This document shows, piece after piece, positions 22,001 to 29,373 of a stretch of DNA of 64,000 bases. The notes beneath the pieces are model-generated. The model was not told the origin of the DNA, searched no databases, and saw only the letters and a program-made list of their open reading frames with translations. The DNA is from Xenorhabdus hominickii. GTDB lineage: Bacteria; Pseudomonadota; Gammaproteobacteria; Enterobacterales; Enterobacteriaceae. Each line of letters begins with the position of its first letter. Within the stretch, counting starts at the first letter, position 1. The DNA is taken from NCBI RefSeq assembly GCF_002632725.1, contig NZ_NJAI01000002.1, positions 240,039-304,038 of the forward strand, in the 5' to 3' direction. Position numbers and translations under genes: made by a program.

Positions 22001-25000
22001 ATGCCCGCACGATGTTCCATTATTTGGTTAACGATCGTGGCATCAAGCCGGAAAATATCATCATTCATGGTTACTCAATGGGTGGGGCGATTGCGGCAGA
22101 TCTGGCTCGTTACGCAGAACGCAATGGACAGGCTGTTTCTGGTTTATTGCTTGACCGTCCAATACCAAGCATGACCAAAGCTATTACGGCTCATGAAGTC
22201 CCCAACCCTGCTGGGATCACTGGCGTATTGGCGAAGTCAATCAATGGGCAGTTCTCGGTAGAAAAAAATCTGCAAGGTATCTCAAAGCAGACGCCAATCA
22301 TGCTGTTGACCGACAATGAAGGGTTGGGCAACGAAGGTGAAAAACTGCGTGCCAAACTTGTCGTAGCGGGTTATCAGGTATCAGGTGAGCAAACTTTCTA
22401 TGGTCATGAAGCTAGTAGTCGGTTGATGAGCCAATATGCCAATCAGATTGTTTCAACACTTTCCGAGCCTCAGACTAATGAATCAGAGATACTTAAGGGT
22501 ATAAAAAGTGATCTGAAACGTTACGGTGAAGCGCTGCAACCGCAGGCAGACAGCCTAGGCAAGAAACCGAAGGATATCCGTACAACGAAGGATTTCCTGG
22601 CGGGCTATAAGCAGGGCAATGCAGAGCGGACAGTAGATGGTTTCCGTTCAGACATGAATATCAAGCAATTGGTGGATCTGCTGGTTAAAAATAACTGGAG
22701 TGCGGAACAAAAAGGTGCTTTAGCTTGGGAAATTGAAAGCAGAGCCTTGAAAATCACCTTCCAGCCGAAATCTGAGAAATTCAATCGCTTGTTCCGTGAT
22801 ATCGCTTCAACAGGTGTTTCTGATATCAAAGCGAGTGAACAACTGGCACCACAATTGCTATTGTTGAACCTGTCAAACGATGGCTTTGGTGGGCGTTGTG
22901 ATCCATTGTCGAAATTGGTTCTGGTGGCGAAGCAACTTGAAAACGATGGTCAGAATGGGGTTGCCCGTCAATTGCTGGAAAAAATGTATTCGGCAGCAGC
23001 CGTACTCAGCAATCCGGATTTGTATTCTGAAACTGAGCGTGCCAACGCGAATAAACTATTGGGATCTTTGGCGGCACTCCATGCCATGAATCCGATGACA
23101 GACACATCCATCAAAGTGTGGAAAGAGAAACTGGAAGGTGAAAAATCCCTGACTGTTGATGGTGTCATTCAGAAAATTACTGCCAGAAGTTCGGAAGGTA
23201 AACCTATACTGCTTGAACTGGATGCGCCAGGCCATGCGATGGCAGCATGGGCGAAAGGCACTGGTGAGAATCGCGTTTATGGTTTCTATGATCCGAATGC
23301 GGGGATTGTCGAATTCTCGTCAGCGGAGAAATTTGGCGCTTATGTGACTCGTTTCTTCGGTGGACCCGACCTGAATATGGCACAAAGCTACAAATTGCCA
23401 AAGAACGCGGCAGGGGAAATTGTCTTCGCGCGCGTGGTGGTGATAGATGGTGATGTCTTGGCAACCTATCGTCCAAGACATGCTGATAAAATCACTATGC
23501 GAGACATGCTGGAGCTGCCGGTATTTGATGATACCCCAATCAAGAAACCTGTAGAGATTAATGCGGCTGATGGAGTGAAAAAACCATTAAGTGACAACGC
23601 ATTGGAAAATCATGTTCGTGTGAATAACCAGAACGTTGACTCTTGGGTAAATGTTGAGGTCAAACCGCAGTCTGAAAATAGCGACAGTCGCTTTAGCGGT
23701 CAGATTATTATCCAGACAGAAAATGACCCTGTGGTTGCACAGTCATCGGCAAATCTGGCAGGCAAACATCCTGATTCCAGTGTGATTGTCCAGCTTGATG
23801 CTAGTGGTAAATATCGTGTGGTGTATGGCGATCCGGCTGCTTTGTCTGAAAAATTAAAATCTGAAAAATTACAGCCCGGCAAATTGCGTTGGCAGGTTGT
23901 AGGGCATGGTCGTGAGGATACTGCATACAACCATACTCGCATGAGTGGCTACAGTGCCGTAGAATTGGCCTTGATGCTGCGACAATTCAATACTGACTTT
24001 AAGCAAGTTGGGGCGCCTGAACATATCAGCCTTGTCGGTTGCTCGTTGATCCGTGATGACAGTCGTGATGGTTTTGCTCGTCACTTTATTTCGGAATTGG
24101 ATAGCCGAGGTATCCGTACCGCAGTATCAGCGCGTAGCAGTGAAGTTGCGGTGGACAGTGTAGGTCGGAAATACACGCGGGATGCGCAGGAACAGTGGGT
24201 TAATAAACTCACAGATAATAAGATTGTGCTGGGTTGGAATGATAAAGGTGAAGTGGAAAGCCACTTTGAGCGCATCCGTCGGGGGATCTCTGAAAATGAT
24301 ATTACCCTGTCTCGCGTGGGGCAAACCGATATTGATGCCAAAGTCAAAGGCGCGATCGCGGATAATACAGAGATATTCCATGCGCCGAAACGCTCTGAAA
24401 ATGTGGATGATCATTCATCAGCCACATCATCCTCGGTGGCATCATCTTCTAAAAAGCACCTGAGCTATTCTGGCAATATTCAGGTACAGGTCGGTGATGG
24501 TGAGTTTAACGCCATTAACTGGGGAACCACCAATGTGGGTATCAAGGTTGGTGCGGGCGGCTTTAAGTCTCTGGCTTTTGGTGATAACAACGTGATGGTT
24601 CACGTTGGGAATGGTGACAGCAAACACAGCGTTAACATCGCCGGTTATCAGGCATTAGAAGGTGCTCAGCTATTTGTGGGTAACCGAAACGTCAGCTTCA
24701 ACTTAGGGCGCAGCAATGATCTGATTGTGATGCTGGAGAAATCCATTCCAACACCACCATTGATCAACCCATTTGATGGTGCGGCCCGTATTTCTGGTGC
24801 ATTGCAAAATATTGCCGGTTCATGGAGTTCACCTGATTGGCTGACTGCCCAAAATCAGCAATGGACGCTGGAAGGGGCGAAGAAATTTGTCAGTGACTTG
24901 TCAGGTCTTGATCTGACCAGCAGTGTCAAATATGAAACCCTGACGGCCCTCAATTCAGAAAACGATCGTAGTAGCCGAGGGCTGAAAAGTGATCTCGACA

Positions 25001-26973
25001 GTACACTGAACAAGAAATACAACCAGTGGCTGAGTGGCGAGGGTAATACCCCTGAAATGGGGCAAATCAGCCGGGCAGAAAAGTTCCGTCAAATGAATGA
25101 AAAATTGGCCTTCAACTTTGCGGTTGGCGGACAGGGGGCTGATATTCAGGTCACAAGCGGTAACTGGAACTTTATGTTTGGTGACAATATCCAATCGATT
25201 TTGGATACCAATCTGGGTTCACTGTTTGGCCTGATGACGCAAGAATATACCGCCACCGGCATGGCAAAAACCACCTTTACGTTTAGTCCGACAGATTTGC
25301 CTCGTCAGATTAAAAACAAGTTGTTAGGGAAGCTGGCGGGTGTCAGCGCTGATACGACTTTGGCAGATATCTTTGGTGTTGATTACACGGCGAATGGCAC
25401 TATTGTTTCCCGCTCAAATCAGCCTGTTGATGGGGTTGCTATCCTGCGTGACATGATGGAAATCATAGGGGAATTCAGTGGCGATCAATTGCAGGCATTC
25501 ACTGATCCGGCGAAATTGCTTGATAGCTTGAAAGCAGGGCTGAATACTGGTGTTGACGGAGTTAAATCCTTTGCAGAAAGCCACGGGTTGAAAGCCAAAG
25601 CGCCTGACGATAGCCAAGAAGGAAAGGTATCACTCAATGGAAAGCGTGACGCTATTAAGGAGCAGGAGATCGAAAATGCACAGTCAGAACGTGCTTTTGG
25701 GTTTAACTCACTGAATCTGCCAAACCTGTTTGCTACCCTGTTAAATCAGGACAAACAAGCTGAGATGAAGTCTCTGGTCACGAACCTGAAAGATAATTTG
25801 ACCGCTGATTTGCTGAACATACAGGATAAAACGTTCGATTTCCTGCGTAGCAGCGGGCATTTGCAAGGTGATGGTGACATTCACGTCTCCTTCGGTAATT
25901 ACAACTTTAACTGGGGTGGTGACGGTAAAGATCTGGGTGCGTATCTGGGAGATAACAACAACTTCTGGGGCGGTCGTGGTAATGATGTCTTTTACTCCGT
26001 GGGAACCTCAAATATCTTCAGCGGTGGTAAAGGTGATGATGTGGGTGTTCTGATGGGGCGTGAAAATATGATGTTTGGTGGCGCAGGCAATGACGTTGCT
26101 GTGTTGGCTGGACGCATTAACTATGCCTACATGGGAGATGGCGACGATCAGATTTTTGCCTTTGGTGAAAACGGAGTGATCGACGGCGGAAAAGGGCGTG
26201 ACTATATCGTGGCCTCCGGTAACTTTAATAGCATTGATGCTGGCGAAGATCAGGATTACGTTGTCACCATTGGTAACAACAATCAGGTGGATTTGGGAGC
26301 TGGCGACGACTTTGCCACGGTATTCGGCAACTATAACCGGATCGATGGCAATGCGGGCAACAATTCTATCAAGTTGGTGGGTTATCACGCGGTTATCAAT
26401 GGGGGAACAGGCAACGATCACATGATTGCCGATGTCATTTCCAAATTTAGCCAGTTTAATGGCGGTAGCGGTGACAACCTGCTGGTCCTGGGCGGTTATC
26501 AGAACCGTTTTAAAGGTGGCATGGGAGTTAATAGCTATGTCGTTAGCGGCAATGTTATTGATAACGTGGTTGAAAATATCAAGCAAGGTGACAAGATTAT
26601 TTTCAACGAGATCAACTGGCAAAACTTGTGGTTCCAGCGCAGTGGTTACGATTTGGTTCTGCTGACTCATCGCGATATCAAAGATACTTCGGTACAGGGG
26701 CAGTTTGAAGCCATGGGTTCCGTTACCTTCAATGATTACTTCAATGGCAATCGTGCGGATATTGTCACCCAAATGGGAGGTAAAGACGCACAGGGTGAGC
26801 GTGAATACACGGCACTTTCTGCTAATGCGGTAGACTCTTTAGTGCAGGCCATGAGTGGTTTTGCCCCGAATATGGGTGGTAGTGGTTTTATTGATTCTCT
26901 CGATAGTCAGACTAAAGCAACTATCATAACGGCTTGGTCGGATACAACAAACGGAAAATCTAAATTGGCCTAA
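13054..26973 (+). CDS. rtxA: RtxA, MARTX multifunctional autoprocessing toxin
   Basis: 4639 residues. In order: Gly-rich A repeats (about 93-175 and 460-560); tandem VGDG/VGNG B repeats (about 570-1236); a jelly-roll-like segment (NLIVNGDFERGAEGW, about 1350-1490); coiled coil (about 1500-1730); a position-1 effector resembling Vibrio DUF1 (about 1890-2320); a helical membrane-localisation segment; RID with His2528 (RLGHAALQIG) and Cys2767 (LTDNCSSIV); ABH hydrolase with Ser3008 (HGYSMGG); an MCF-like domain with Arg-Cys-Asp at 3281-3283, His3394 and Asp3413; CPD with His3618 (VVGHGR) and Cys3663 (LVGCSL); C-terminal RTX-like repeats (about 3800-3890 and 4280-4500). From family knowledge: RID fatty-acylates Rho GTPases, ABH is a PI3P lipase, MCF is an ARF-activated cysteine protease, and CPD is InsP6-activated and releases the effectors. 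No actin-crosslinking or RRSP domain was seen. Host-cell activity is inferred. Confidence 0.96.
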   Translation: MGKSSNRSTEYFFTGRYEDDNDGNTIHAIGVGGVINAYGGNDYIVVASVAATVNTTWGHDTVVGGAGYLNINDTSGSLTVKGGSGYTSINKTQSGTIEFAGAAGGLKINHAGDNGAINYSGVSGYNSITRKGVQGNIRFEGAGAYNSLYSDVKHGDIYFAGAGGYNKIIRKGSASDFSGEGMEYAKAEDIVLSNATMNGSWIGSDHQVTGVKSTREPNTYLFAFADDDYTKINKVQLCNDPETGKLIYHSTSWYKEGNHLKGLEKQEISADRGFVDVNTDGAYTLSNLTVENQQAFTIQAVKEKLTENEWVAYGDGIQINAADIILSDAKLGGYAVYGDGTTVDVTAVKSNRTPNTYVYAKKLGIYTKIVVVELKNDPATGILQYIARPWYKEGDYTTNLANEIISAANGYNAMETGGYSLSNLHYQAPTVNITSERVAKISEYSEQALFKSENDGGESSGDVRFEGAGGGNVIKSNVTRGNVYFNGAGIANVIEHSSEFGNTEFNGAGGANVIVKKGQEGNLIFNGAGIANVLLHQGKRGDMEVNAGGAANVLVRVGDGRYLAHLLAVGNISIHKGNGDSRISMGGGFNTHTQIGHGNAFWSGVGGVNVLTQVGKGNVSSILLGGANVLTKNGEGNLESAMFGGANVITHISNNDASYSGSSNTAAITLGGANILTKKGKGDVQAVMGGGANVLTHIGNGKTTGIMLGGANILTKVGNGDTTGIMLGLGNVLTHVGDGQTLGVMAAAGNIFTKVGDGTTIAAMIGAGNIFTHVGDGNALALMVGAGNIFTKVGNGDALALMLSLGNVFTHIGDGTSVALMIAKGNIATKAGNGNALSAMIGKGNIFTQIGHGSTFAAMIGGANVLTKVGNGLTAALMVGKANIYTHVGDGTSIGLFAGTANVMTKVGNGTTLSAMFGEANIMTHIGNGLTGVLALGKANIVTKVGNNFMGVVAASEANVITHVGDGTTAALLSGKGNILTKVGNGTTVGLLISKIGNIMTHVGDGTTVGFAKGEANIITKVGGGLGINAVWGKANIVTHYGDGDRYNFAKGEANIVTKIGDGQEITIVQGQANIVTHVGNGDDYTGAWGNANVITKVGDGRNVVLAKGDANIVTQIGNGDSLNALLSQGNVVTKVGDGIQVTAAKGKGNITTTVGNGLSVTAVHGDLNINTKVGDGVSVNVAWGKFNVNTRVGNGLNVSVMKGQGNANIRVGDGLNINASYARNNVAIQVGNGDFYSLAVAESNTESNKLGALFDNVKQTLLGSAGSQGISYLVNGDEANTSGSHKGHGAIDLPEVSSLNGLKLTEIDEVTSDLKNSLQGSVTGVETPDIDAIQNSLGNEKRLSSTHARNLIVNGDFERGAEGWKFSNGIEADFSAESYGLSKKGHGERVSELDTDKNTGIYQYINDLSAGESITVNFDFARRANISADNGMEVLWNGKVVFSASAGNVEWKNETLTLTAQAGRNQLEFKGTGESDGLGYILDNVVAKSMLSGSEITNYAKQDKTAQNALQDKEKAEADRQRLEQERDKQQAAISGTQAQLENTDLDALNASGQSQRDAINDESKAVTEELMAKVKGLEALDRHATHDGPSGEQWRDQFAGGFLGSLQTKLDSAKETAQQQLARSQQASSGRLEEIKNAVAKSDAGVLKGEQDRQQSQQNIAEARASIESREQEAIARMKQAEQAERAGKSAAQKAEQRGQDEVSAAEMKTAQVQSNAQSAKLDDKYKPNRINATNHVPSHNVHDSIGAGAHSGNGFGEFGRDRAGNSDIDLESTTETDSEFNVELQYLNEDLNELTNAKEALGRLQINAGVRTKKSNTQNQHAETSLIPVSGETFANKFVNNAAGEPTELIRNIPKISGLDLSGLKALGDAETQSVNINTTDINTVDSNTTESSAAVNRAQKVADVYRWLDSDNDLATENYIPVPGFERVDADIPDNLRQKMVTFVEGYLNGAENSVPKDQISSLAKLFVDATIDYDWDKRVEFVSRLEHYGYSFEPVHGDKSIVSFWSGRNFKQYRSILDAAQTDGKKVVYDIDVKGNFFAIELNKTLMRWGGIYLDSDIAEQHALQSVINASARSNTGFWSSLYATGSRDDVYVIAEGGLRLGNYFWNVELPVLRQLQREGLVGEIRLLDKAAKEYQGVPSELIGRRLTEAGVAVKARFDSLSFEKQEKLLASNPDGYKPDTLIDLDIKTSAIDNLLNQALPFYGLRTERNLLVREADGEGFEVRPWPGNRDNGFKTIIVEDPDDKAQIKAIERFILANYDDYGQLPDALYLVEERIISHEHGRTRILAEKVDGHWNYQPKTDLMSAGELQDAAYVKGKILGDSYQNVLDALKSYENSLQNSQDYDLEAVEKLTHLRHQVNGYLLGHPNSERVPVLENLLSQINVRMDESLALAESTVASAGKGSFSDLYNTLGNANLKDSKHLYIDEQGNFVTRGKSNIEIAAKAESAEKAVEQIKAAVTKEYGQSVSDAVFSDLTSHKLSKDGKGIDVSGLRKLHQAIEQQLSPVSATLFVWKPSDHSRLGHAALQIGQGRVEINVENAGDFNEKNYVSWWPKGSKSTNISRIFDVSTPDNPNVKIRWRDLSQPAGQSESLELDVASEEKDNFGLQDGTRKLKKFIEKLQAAKGVDAKFEDISEGFAMAALANPSLLQSAGIPEHISRPFLQQWEDSSVDMLEVGKNFAEALRIAAKQQTPELTEKRITNVIRQFAEHELSNIQDFKASEGDSGRVFRINLAGLDVAAMHAEWNKISQNPDTRYQLLTDNCSSIVARVLKAGGSDKVIGHTWRPHFGVWTPTELFNYGQALQEAQVEITTKKHNRIVGNDLTTPGHAENKDKLLEKVAIDNDGTPPRDREPFNPVTRFLNNELYGAKDVRRKVNEDTQILLDYAVSNGTADKVTLRGEAGRLTGYYHSAKQETEAATAQESTKKIVLFIHGSGSSVEEQAGAIQSHYQKQGVDLLAVNLRGYGSSDGFPSEQGVYHDARTMFHYLVNDRGIKPENIIIHGYSMGGAIAADLARYAERNGQAVSGLLLDRPIPSMTKAITAHEVPNPAGITGVLAKSINGQFSVEKNLQGISKQTPIMLLTDNEGLGNEGEKLRAKLVVAGYQVSGEQTFYGHEASSRLMSQYANQIVSTLSEPQTNESEILKGIKSDLKRYGEALQPQADSLGKKPKDIRTTKDFLAGYKQGNAERTVDGFRSDMNIKQLVDLLVKNNWSAEQKGALAWEIESRALKITFQPKSEKFNRLFRDIASTGVSDIKASEQLAPQLLLLNLSNDGFGGRCDPLSKLVLVAKQLENDGQNGVARQLLEKMYSAAAVLSNPDLYSETERANANKLLGSLAALHAMNPMTDTSIKVWKEKLEGEKSLTVDGVIQKITARSSEGKPILLELDAPGHAMAAWAKGTGENRVYGFYDPNAGIVEFSSAEKFGAYVTRFFGGPDLNMAQSYKLPKNAAGEIVFARVVVIDGDVLATYRPRHADKITMRDMLELPVFDDTPIKKPVEINAADGVKKPLSDNALENHVRVNNQNVDSWVNVEVKPQSENSDSRFSGQIIIQTENDPVVAQSSANLAGKHPDSSVIVQLDASGKYRVVYGDPAALSEKLKSEKLQPGKLRWQVVGHGREDTAYNHTRMSGYSAVELALMLRQFNTDFKQVGAPEHISLVGCSLIRDDSRDGFARHFISELDSRGIRTAVSARSSEVAVDSVGRKYTRDAQEQWVNKLTDNKIVLGWNDKGEVESHFERIRRGISENDITLSRVGQTDIDAKVKGAIADNTEIFHAPKRSENVDDHSSATSSSVASSSKKHLSYSGNIQVQVGDGEFNAINWGTTNVGIKVGAGGFKSLAFGDNNVMVHVGNGDSKHSVNIAGYQALEGAQLFVGNRNVSFNLGRSNDLIVMLEKSIPTPPLINPFDGAARISGALQNIAGSWSSPDWLTAQNQQWTLEGAKKFVSDLSGLDLTSSVKYETLTALNSENDRSSRGLKSDLDSTLNKKYNQWLSGEGNTPEMGQISRAEKFRQMNEKLAFNFAVGGQGADIQVTSGNWNFMFGDNIQSILDTNLGSLFGLMTQEYTATGMAKTTFTFSPTDLPRQIKNKLLGKLAGVSADTTLADIFGVDYTANGTIVSRSNQPVDGVAILRDMMEIIGEFSGDQLQAFTDPAKLLDSLKAGLNTGVDGVKSFAESHGLKAKAPDDSQEGKVSLNGKRDAIKEQEIENAQSERAFGFNSLNLPNLFATLLNQDKQAEMKSLVTNLKDNLTADLLNIQDKTFDFLRSSGHLQGDGDIHVSFGNYNFNWGGDGKDLGAYLGDNNNFWGGRGNDVFYSVGTSNIFSGGKGDDVGVLMGRENMMFGGAGNDVAVLAGRINYAYMGDGDDQIFAFGENGVIDGGKGRDYIVASGNFNSIDAGEDQDYVVTIGNNNQVDLGAGDDFATVFGNYNRIDGNAGNNSIKLVGYHAVINGGTGNDHMIADVISKFSQFNGGSGDNLLVLGGYQNRFKGGMGVNSYVVSGNVIDNVVENIKQGDKIIFNEINWQNLWFQRSGYDLVLLTHRDIKDTSVQGQFEAMGSVTFNDYFNGNRADIVTQMGGKDAQGEREYTALSANAVDSLVQAMSGFAPNMGGSGFIDSLDSQTKATIITAWSDTTNGKSKLA

Positions 26974-27010
26974 TAGCCTCACGGATTTTTTAGATATTTT
27001 TACTAACAAC

Positions 27011-27036
27011 AATGGCTCACAATAGTGGGCCATTTT
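27011..27036 (+). terminator. rtxA terminator
   Basis: Stem AATGGCTCAC / GTGGGCCATT with loop AATA and one G-T pair, followed by TTTATAAT, 38 bases after the rtxA stop. Fits an intrinsic terminator for rtxHCA. Confidence 0.7.
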
Positions 27037-27046
27037 ATAATCATAC

Positions 27047-27240
27047 GATTCCTATTCATCCATTTCTCCGCACTTCAGTGTCGGAAAAGCTAGCTTCAGT
27101 TACGTGTTTGGAGGCGAGTTTTTTAAGGTCGAAGCACGGTATTAAATCCGATCCCCATAACACTAGCTGTTGCCCGATATCTTGTCTCATTCATCTATAT
27201 CTGAATGTTCTCCAAGTAAGCGTACTATCCATGATTCAAT
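27047..27240 (-). mobile_element. IS1-family remnant (InsA end and InsB start)
   Basis: On the minus strand a short frame reads RATASVMGIGFNTVLR, matching the C-terminal block of InsA. It is followed by a frameshift, LKNSPPNT, the overlapping InsB-like start LKKLASKHVTEAS, and CGEMDE in a third frame. Only about 190 bp survive and there are frameshifts and stops, so it is inactive. Confidence 0.6.
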
Positions 27241-27824
27241 AAGCAATTATTTTTGAAAAAAATAAAAAAATTATGAATAAAAATCACAATGTGATTTATT
27301 GGATTATTTTAGTCCAATTAAGTAAATATATTAACAAAATTTTTAATAAAATGTATTTTTTATTTGTTTATGTTTTGTTTAAAATAATTTAAAAAAATAT
27401 GAGAAATTGTATTTTAGGAATGGAGTTAATCTTCGATTTACGATATTCCTAAATTACTTTTTAATAAAATAAAATTATTAACCTTAAATTATCAAAAAGA
27501 AAGGTTATGAAATTAAAAAATCTAATGTTTTAAGTGATTATACCAATCTTGGAATTTACGTTAATTCCAACAATATCAGTAGAAAAAACATTTGAATCAT
27601 CATATAAATAACTTATAAAAACATTAGAAATACAACAGAAAAACACAGCATTACTATACATTTTTATTAGCAGTAATGAAGGCGGAGGCATTGCTAATGG
27701 AGGTGATGGAAGCGACAATGGAAATGAAATAGCATAAATAAAAAAAACAACGTAACTTATAATTGGTAATTATATGTTACGTTGTTTTACCTGAAAAAAT
27801 TTCATATTTTCTGGAGAAATAAAA
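27241..27824. other. AT-rich gap with a Gly-rich coding relic
   Basis: About 27241-27540 is extremely AT-rich, with no gene seen. At about 27678-27736 an open frame on plus reads EGGGIANGGDGSDNGNEIA and stops, with no start codon upstream. Its composition matches the Gly-rich protein encoded next, so it looks like the tail of a lost paralogue. Confidence 0.45.
27746..27788 (+). terminator. Hairpin terminator upstream of the Gly-rich gene
   Basis: AACAACGTAAC pairs with GTTACGTTGTT, with further inner pairing of TTATAATT and AATTATAT, followed by TTTT. It probably terminates the lost upstream Gly-rich gene. Confidence 0.6.
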
Positions 27825-28199
27825 ATGAAATTAAGAACAATAATTATAGCTGCATTTATATTAAATTTTCCTTTTGTATCATCACCTGCTCAATCTAAAA
27901 TCGAACATGATGTAAAAATGACTGATTGTAATAAATTAAATGGGAATTCCGGTCAAGATGGTAAAGACGGAATACCTAATAGCAAATGTACAAATGGAGG
28001 AAATGGGGGCGATGGGAAATCTCCCGGACAATCAGGAGGTAATGGTGGTAATGGTGCATCTGGTGGTAATGGGGGTAATGGAGGTGATGGGGGCAACGGT
28101 GGTGGTAATGGTGGTAATGGGGGGGATGGCGGTAGTGATGGTAATGGTGATGCTAATGGCGGCAGTGGTGGCAATGGTGGCAAAGGAGCTGATGGATGA
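27825..28199 (+). CDS. Exported Gly/Asn/Asp-rich repeat protein
   Basis: 124 residues. A Sec signal peptide (MKLRTIIIAAFILNFPFVSS, cleavage likely near residue 24) leads to a short region with two Cys (35 and 55). From about residue 57 a low-complexity tail is built of GGNGG and GGDGG units. The DNA is correspondingly repetitive (GGTGGTAATGG-type units). GGAGA precedes the ATG. The next small gene overlaps the stop by one base, which implies coupling. I do not recognise a family; length and composition are reminiscent of secreted glycine-rich peptides, but a double-glycine leader is absent. A toxin, matrix or silk-like role is speculation. Confidence 0.7.
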   Translation: MKLRTIIIAAFILNFPFVSSPAQSKIEHDVKMTDCNKLNGNSGQDGKDGIPNSKCTNGGNGGDGKSPGQSGGNGGNGASGGNGGNGGDGGNGGGNGGNGGDGGSDGNGDANGGSGGNGGKGADG

Positions 28200-28339
28200 T
28201 GAGTAATTTAAAATTATTACCTTTCATTTTAATATCATTAGTTACCTCAGAAACATCATATGCCTCAAATGCTTCATCAATAAAACAAGCTTTCGACATC
28301 AATGATTATCTCCTTGTTTCAAATGGAAACGATGGATAA
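28199..28339 (+). CDS. Small exported protein, probably truncated by IS1
   Basis: The ATG at 28199 overlaps the TGA of the preceding gene (TGATG), indicating translational coupling. The product is 46 residues: signal peptide MSNLKLLPFILISLVTSETS, then YASNASSIKQAFDINDYLL, ending SNGNDG. The end has the Asn/Gly/Asp composition of the neighbour's repeats, and IS1-like sequence starts right after the stop. A longer Gly-rich partner may therefore have been cut off by the insertion. Too short for domain assignment. Confidence 0.55.
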   Translation: MSNLKLLPFILISLVTSETSYASNASSIKQAFDINDYLLVSNGNDG

Positions 28340-28716
28340 GTTTAATTATTCATAAAGAAATCCAGTCATGACTTCAAAGCGTTAATTTGATATTCTTATG
28401 CTTTTTAATGGAACATCATCATGACTGTCACGATAGAAGTGGCCTGCCGATATTGCAGCCAAACTGACCCCGTACGTAAACACGGAACAGGTAAAGCGGG
28501 CTTTCCTCGCTACTATTGCAAAGATTGCCAAAGAACCTTTCAACTCAACTACCGTTACAACGGGCATAAACCGGGTATGAAAGAAAAAATTGTGGATATG
28601 GCAATGAATGGCTCTGGCGTGAGACACACCGGCCGTGTGCTAAGTATTGGCATCAATACGGTGATGCGTACATTAAAAAGCTCTCGCCAAAACAAATAAC
28701 ATCGCGACAGGTCGCT
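28340..28716 (+). mobile_element. IS1-family element, left part only
   Basis: It contains a complete insA, after which the InsB frame continues for about a dozen codons (LKSSRQ in the InsA frame; LSPKQITSRQ in the InsB frame) and stops matching at about 28716. The rest of insB and the right end are missing. The left end is placed just after the truncated exported-protein gene; exact ends are uncertain. Confidence 0.65.
28421..28699 (+). CDS. insA: IS1-family InsA repressor/DNA-binding subunit
   Basis: This 92-residue protein has an N-terminal zinc finger (CRYCSQTDPVRKHG and YYCKDCQRTF, four Cys) and the InsA helix-turn-helix region (IVDMAMNGSGVRHTGRVLS, GINTVMRTLK). It is full length for InsA. 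Normally a -1 frameshift fuses it to InsB to make the transposase; here insB is cut off, so no transposase can be made from this copy. Confidence 0.85.
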   Translation: MTVTIEVACRYCSQTDPVRKHGTGKAGFPRYYCKDCQRTFQLNYRYNGHKPGMKEKIVDMAMNGSGVRHTGRVLSIGINTVMRTLKSSRQNK

Positions 28717-28920
28717 TATGACGATGGGGTAATGAGTTTTCCCGCGCTTTCAACCGTTGTTTATGCATCAAAAGGTCAAGGATGTTGGATGAGTGTGGAA
28801 GGTAAGCCATTGCGCCAACTCAAGGTAGCAGAAAATTCACCGAAAATGGTGGAGCAGGCTGTGATCACAGCCTCAGGAATACACAGTACAAGTTATAACT
28901 TTACCGAGGGAACGGTCCCT
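28717..28920 (+). pseudogene. Possible periplasmic adaptor (MFP/HlyD-like) C-terminal fragment
   Basis: After the IS1 break the frame reads VAYDDGVMSFPALSTVVYAS, then GQGCWMSVEGKPLRQLKVAE and MVEQAVITASGI. The pattern (a VxxxPAxAV strand, a W/V-rich strand, a charged turn, then EI..SGI) resembles the end of tripartite efflux adaptors such as MacA. It lacks the N-terminal domains and a stop of its own, and runs into the oppositely oriented TolC-like relic. Assignment is tentative; the neighbouring MacB/TolC-type remnants make it plausible. Confidence 0.35.
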
Positions 28921-29373
28921 TATAACTTGGATACAGTAATACTTGCACCGTCATTGTGAAAATTGTTTACCCCCGATTTAGTGTTATCACGAGTCCAGGA
29001 AAGCGTGAAACGAGTTCCCAGAGGAGTGAGTAGTGTGGCATTAGGTTGAAGGTTAGTTTTCCTAAAATTGGCATCCTGATTTTTACCAGCAATGTAACTC
29101 CCACTTAGCTGTAGCTTTGGTGTAAATCGATCTTCTGCCACCCGCAAATCAAATTTCTGGGCGATACGATCCAGATAAACACTGCGGATCGCGTAGTTAT
29201 TTCTTAAACCAAGCCATATATCATCGCTCAACGACAGGCCTATAGCCTCTTCTGAGGCTTCTCGATGTAGGTTCTGATAAAACTAATGATTTCTGTTCAG
29301 ATGCAGAAAATCCTGTTCGAGGAAAAAGGAAAAACAAGATCAGAGAGCCATAAAGGAAATATTTTTTAATCAT
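28920..29373 (-). pseudogene. TolC-like outer-membrane factor, truncated and frameshifted
   Basis: It starts at the ATG at 29373, which overlaps the permease stop, with a signal peptide (MIKKYFLYGSLILFFLFPRTGFSA). After LSEPTS the frame breaks near 29260 and continues one frame over (EASEEAIGLSLSDDIWLGL, NNYAIRSVYLDRIAQKF, LQLSGSY, LSWTRDN). This is the N-terminal region of the TolC/OEP family. It ends at a stop at 28920 after about 150 codons where a normal protein has over 400. It is the last gene of a decayed exporter operon. Confidence 0.65.

Noticed and set aside
26008..26772. 254-codon open frame on minus opposite rtxA
   Set aside because: It mirrors the Gly/Asn repeat codons of rtxA; no domain and no ribosome site. 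Shadow frame.
27953..28183. Pro/Leu-rich minus frame opposite the Gly-rich gene
   Set aside because: It is the complement of GGN repeats and has no signal for translation.
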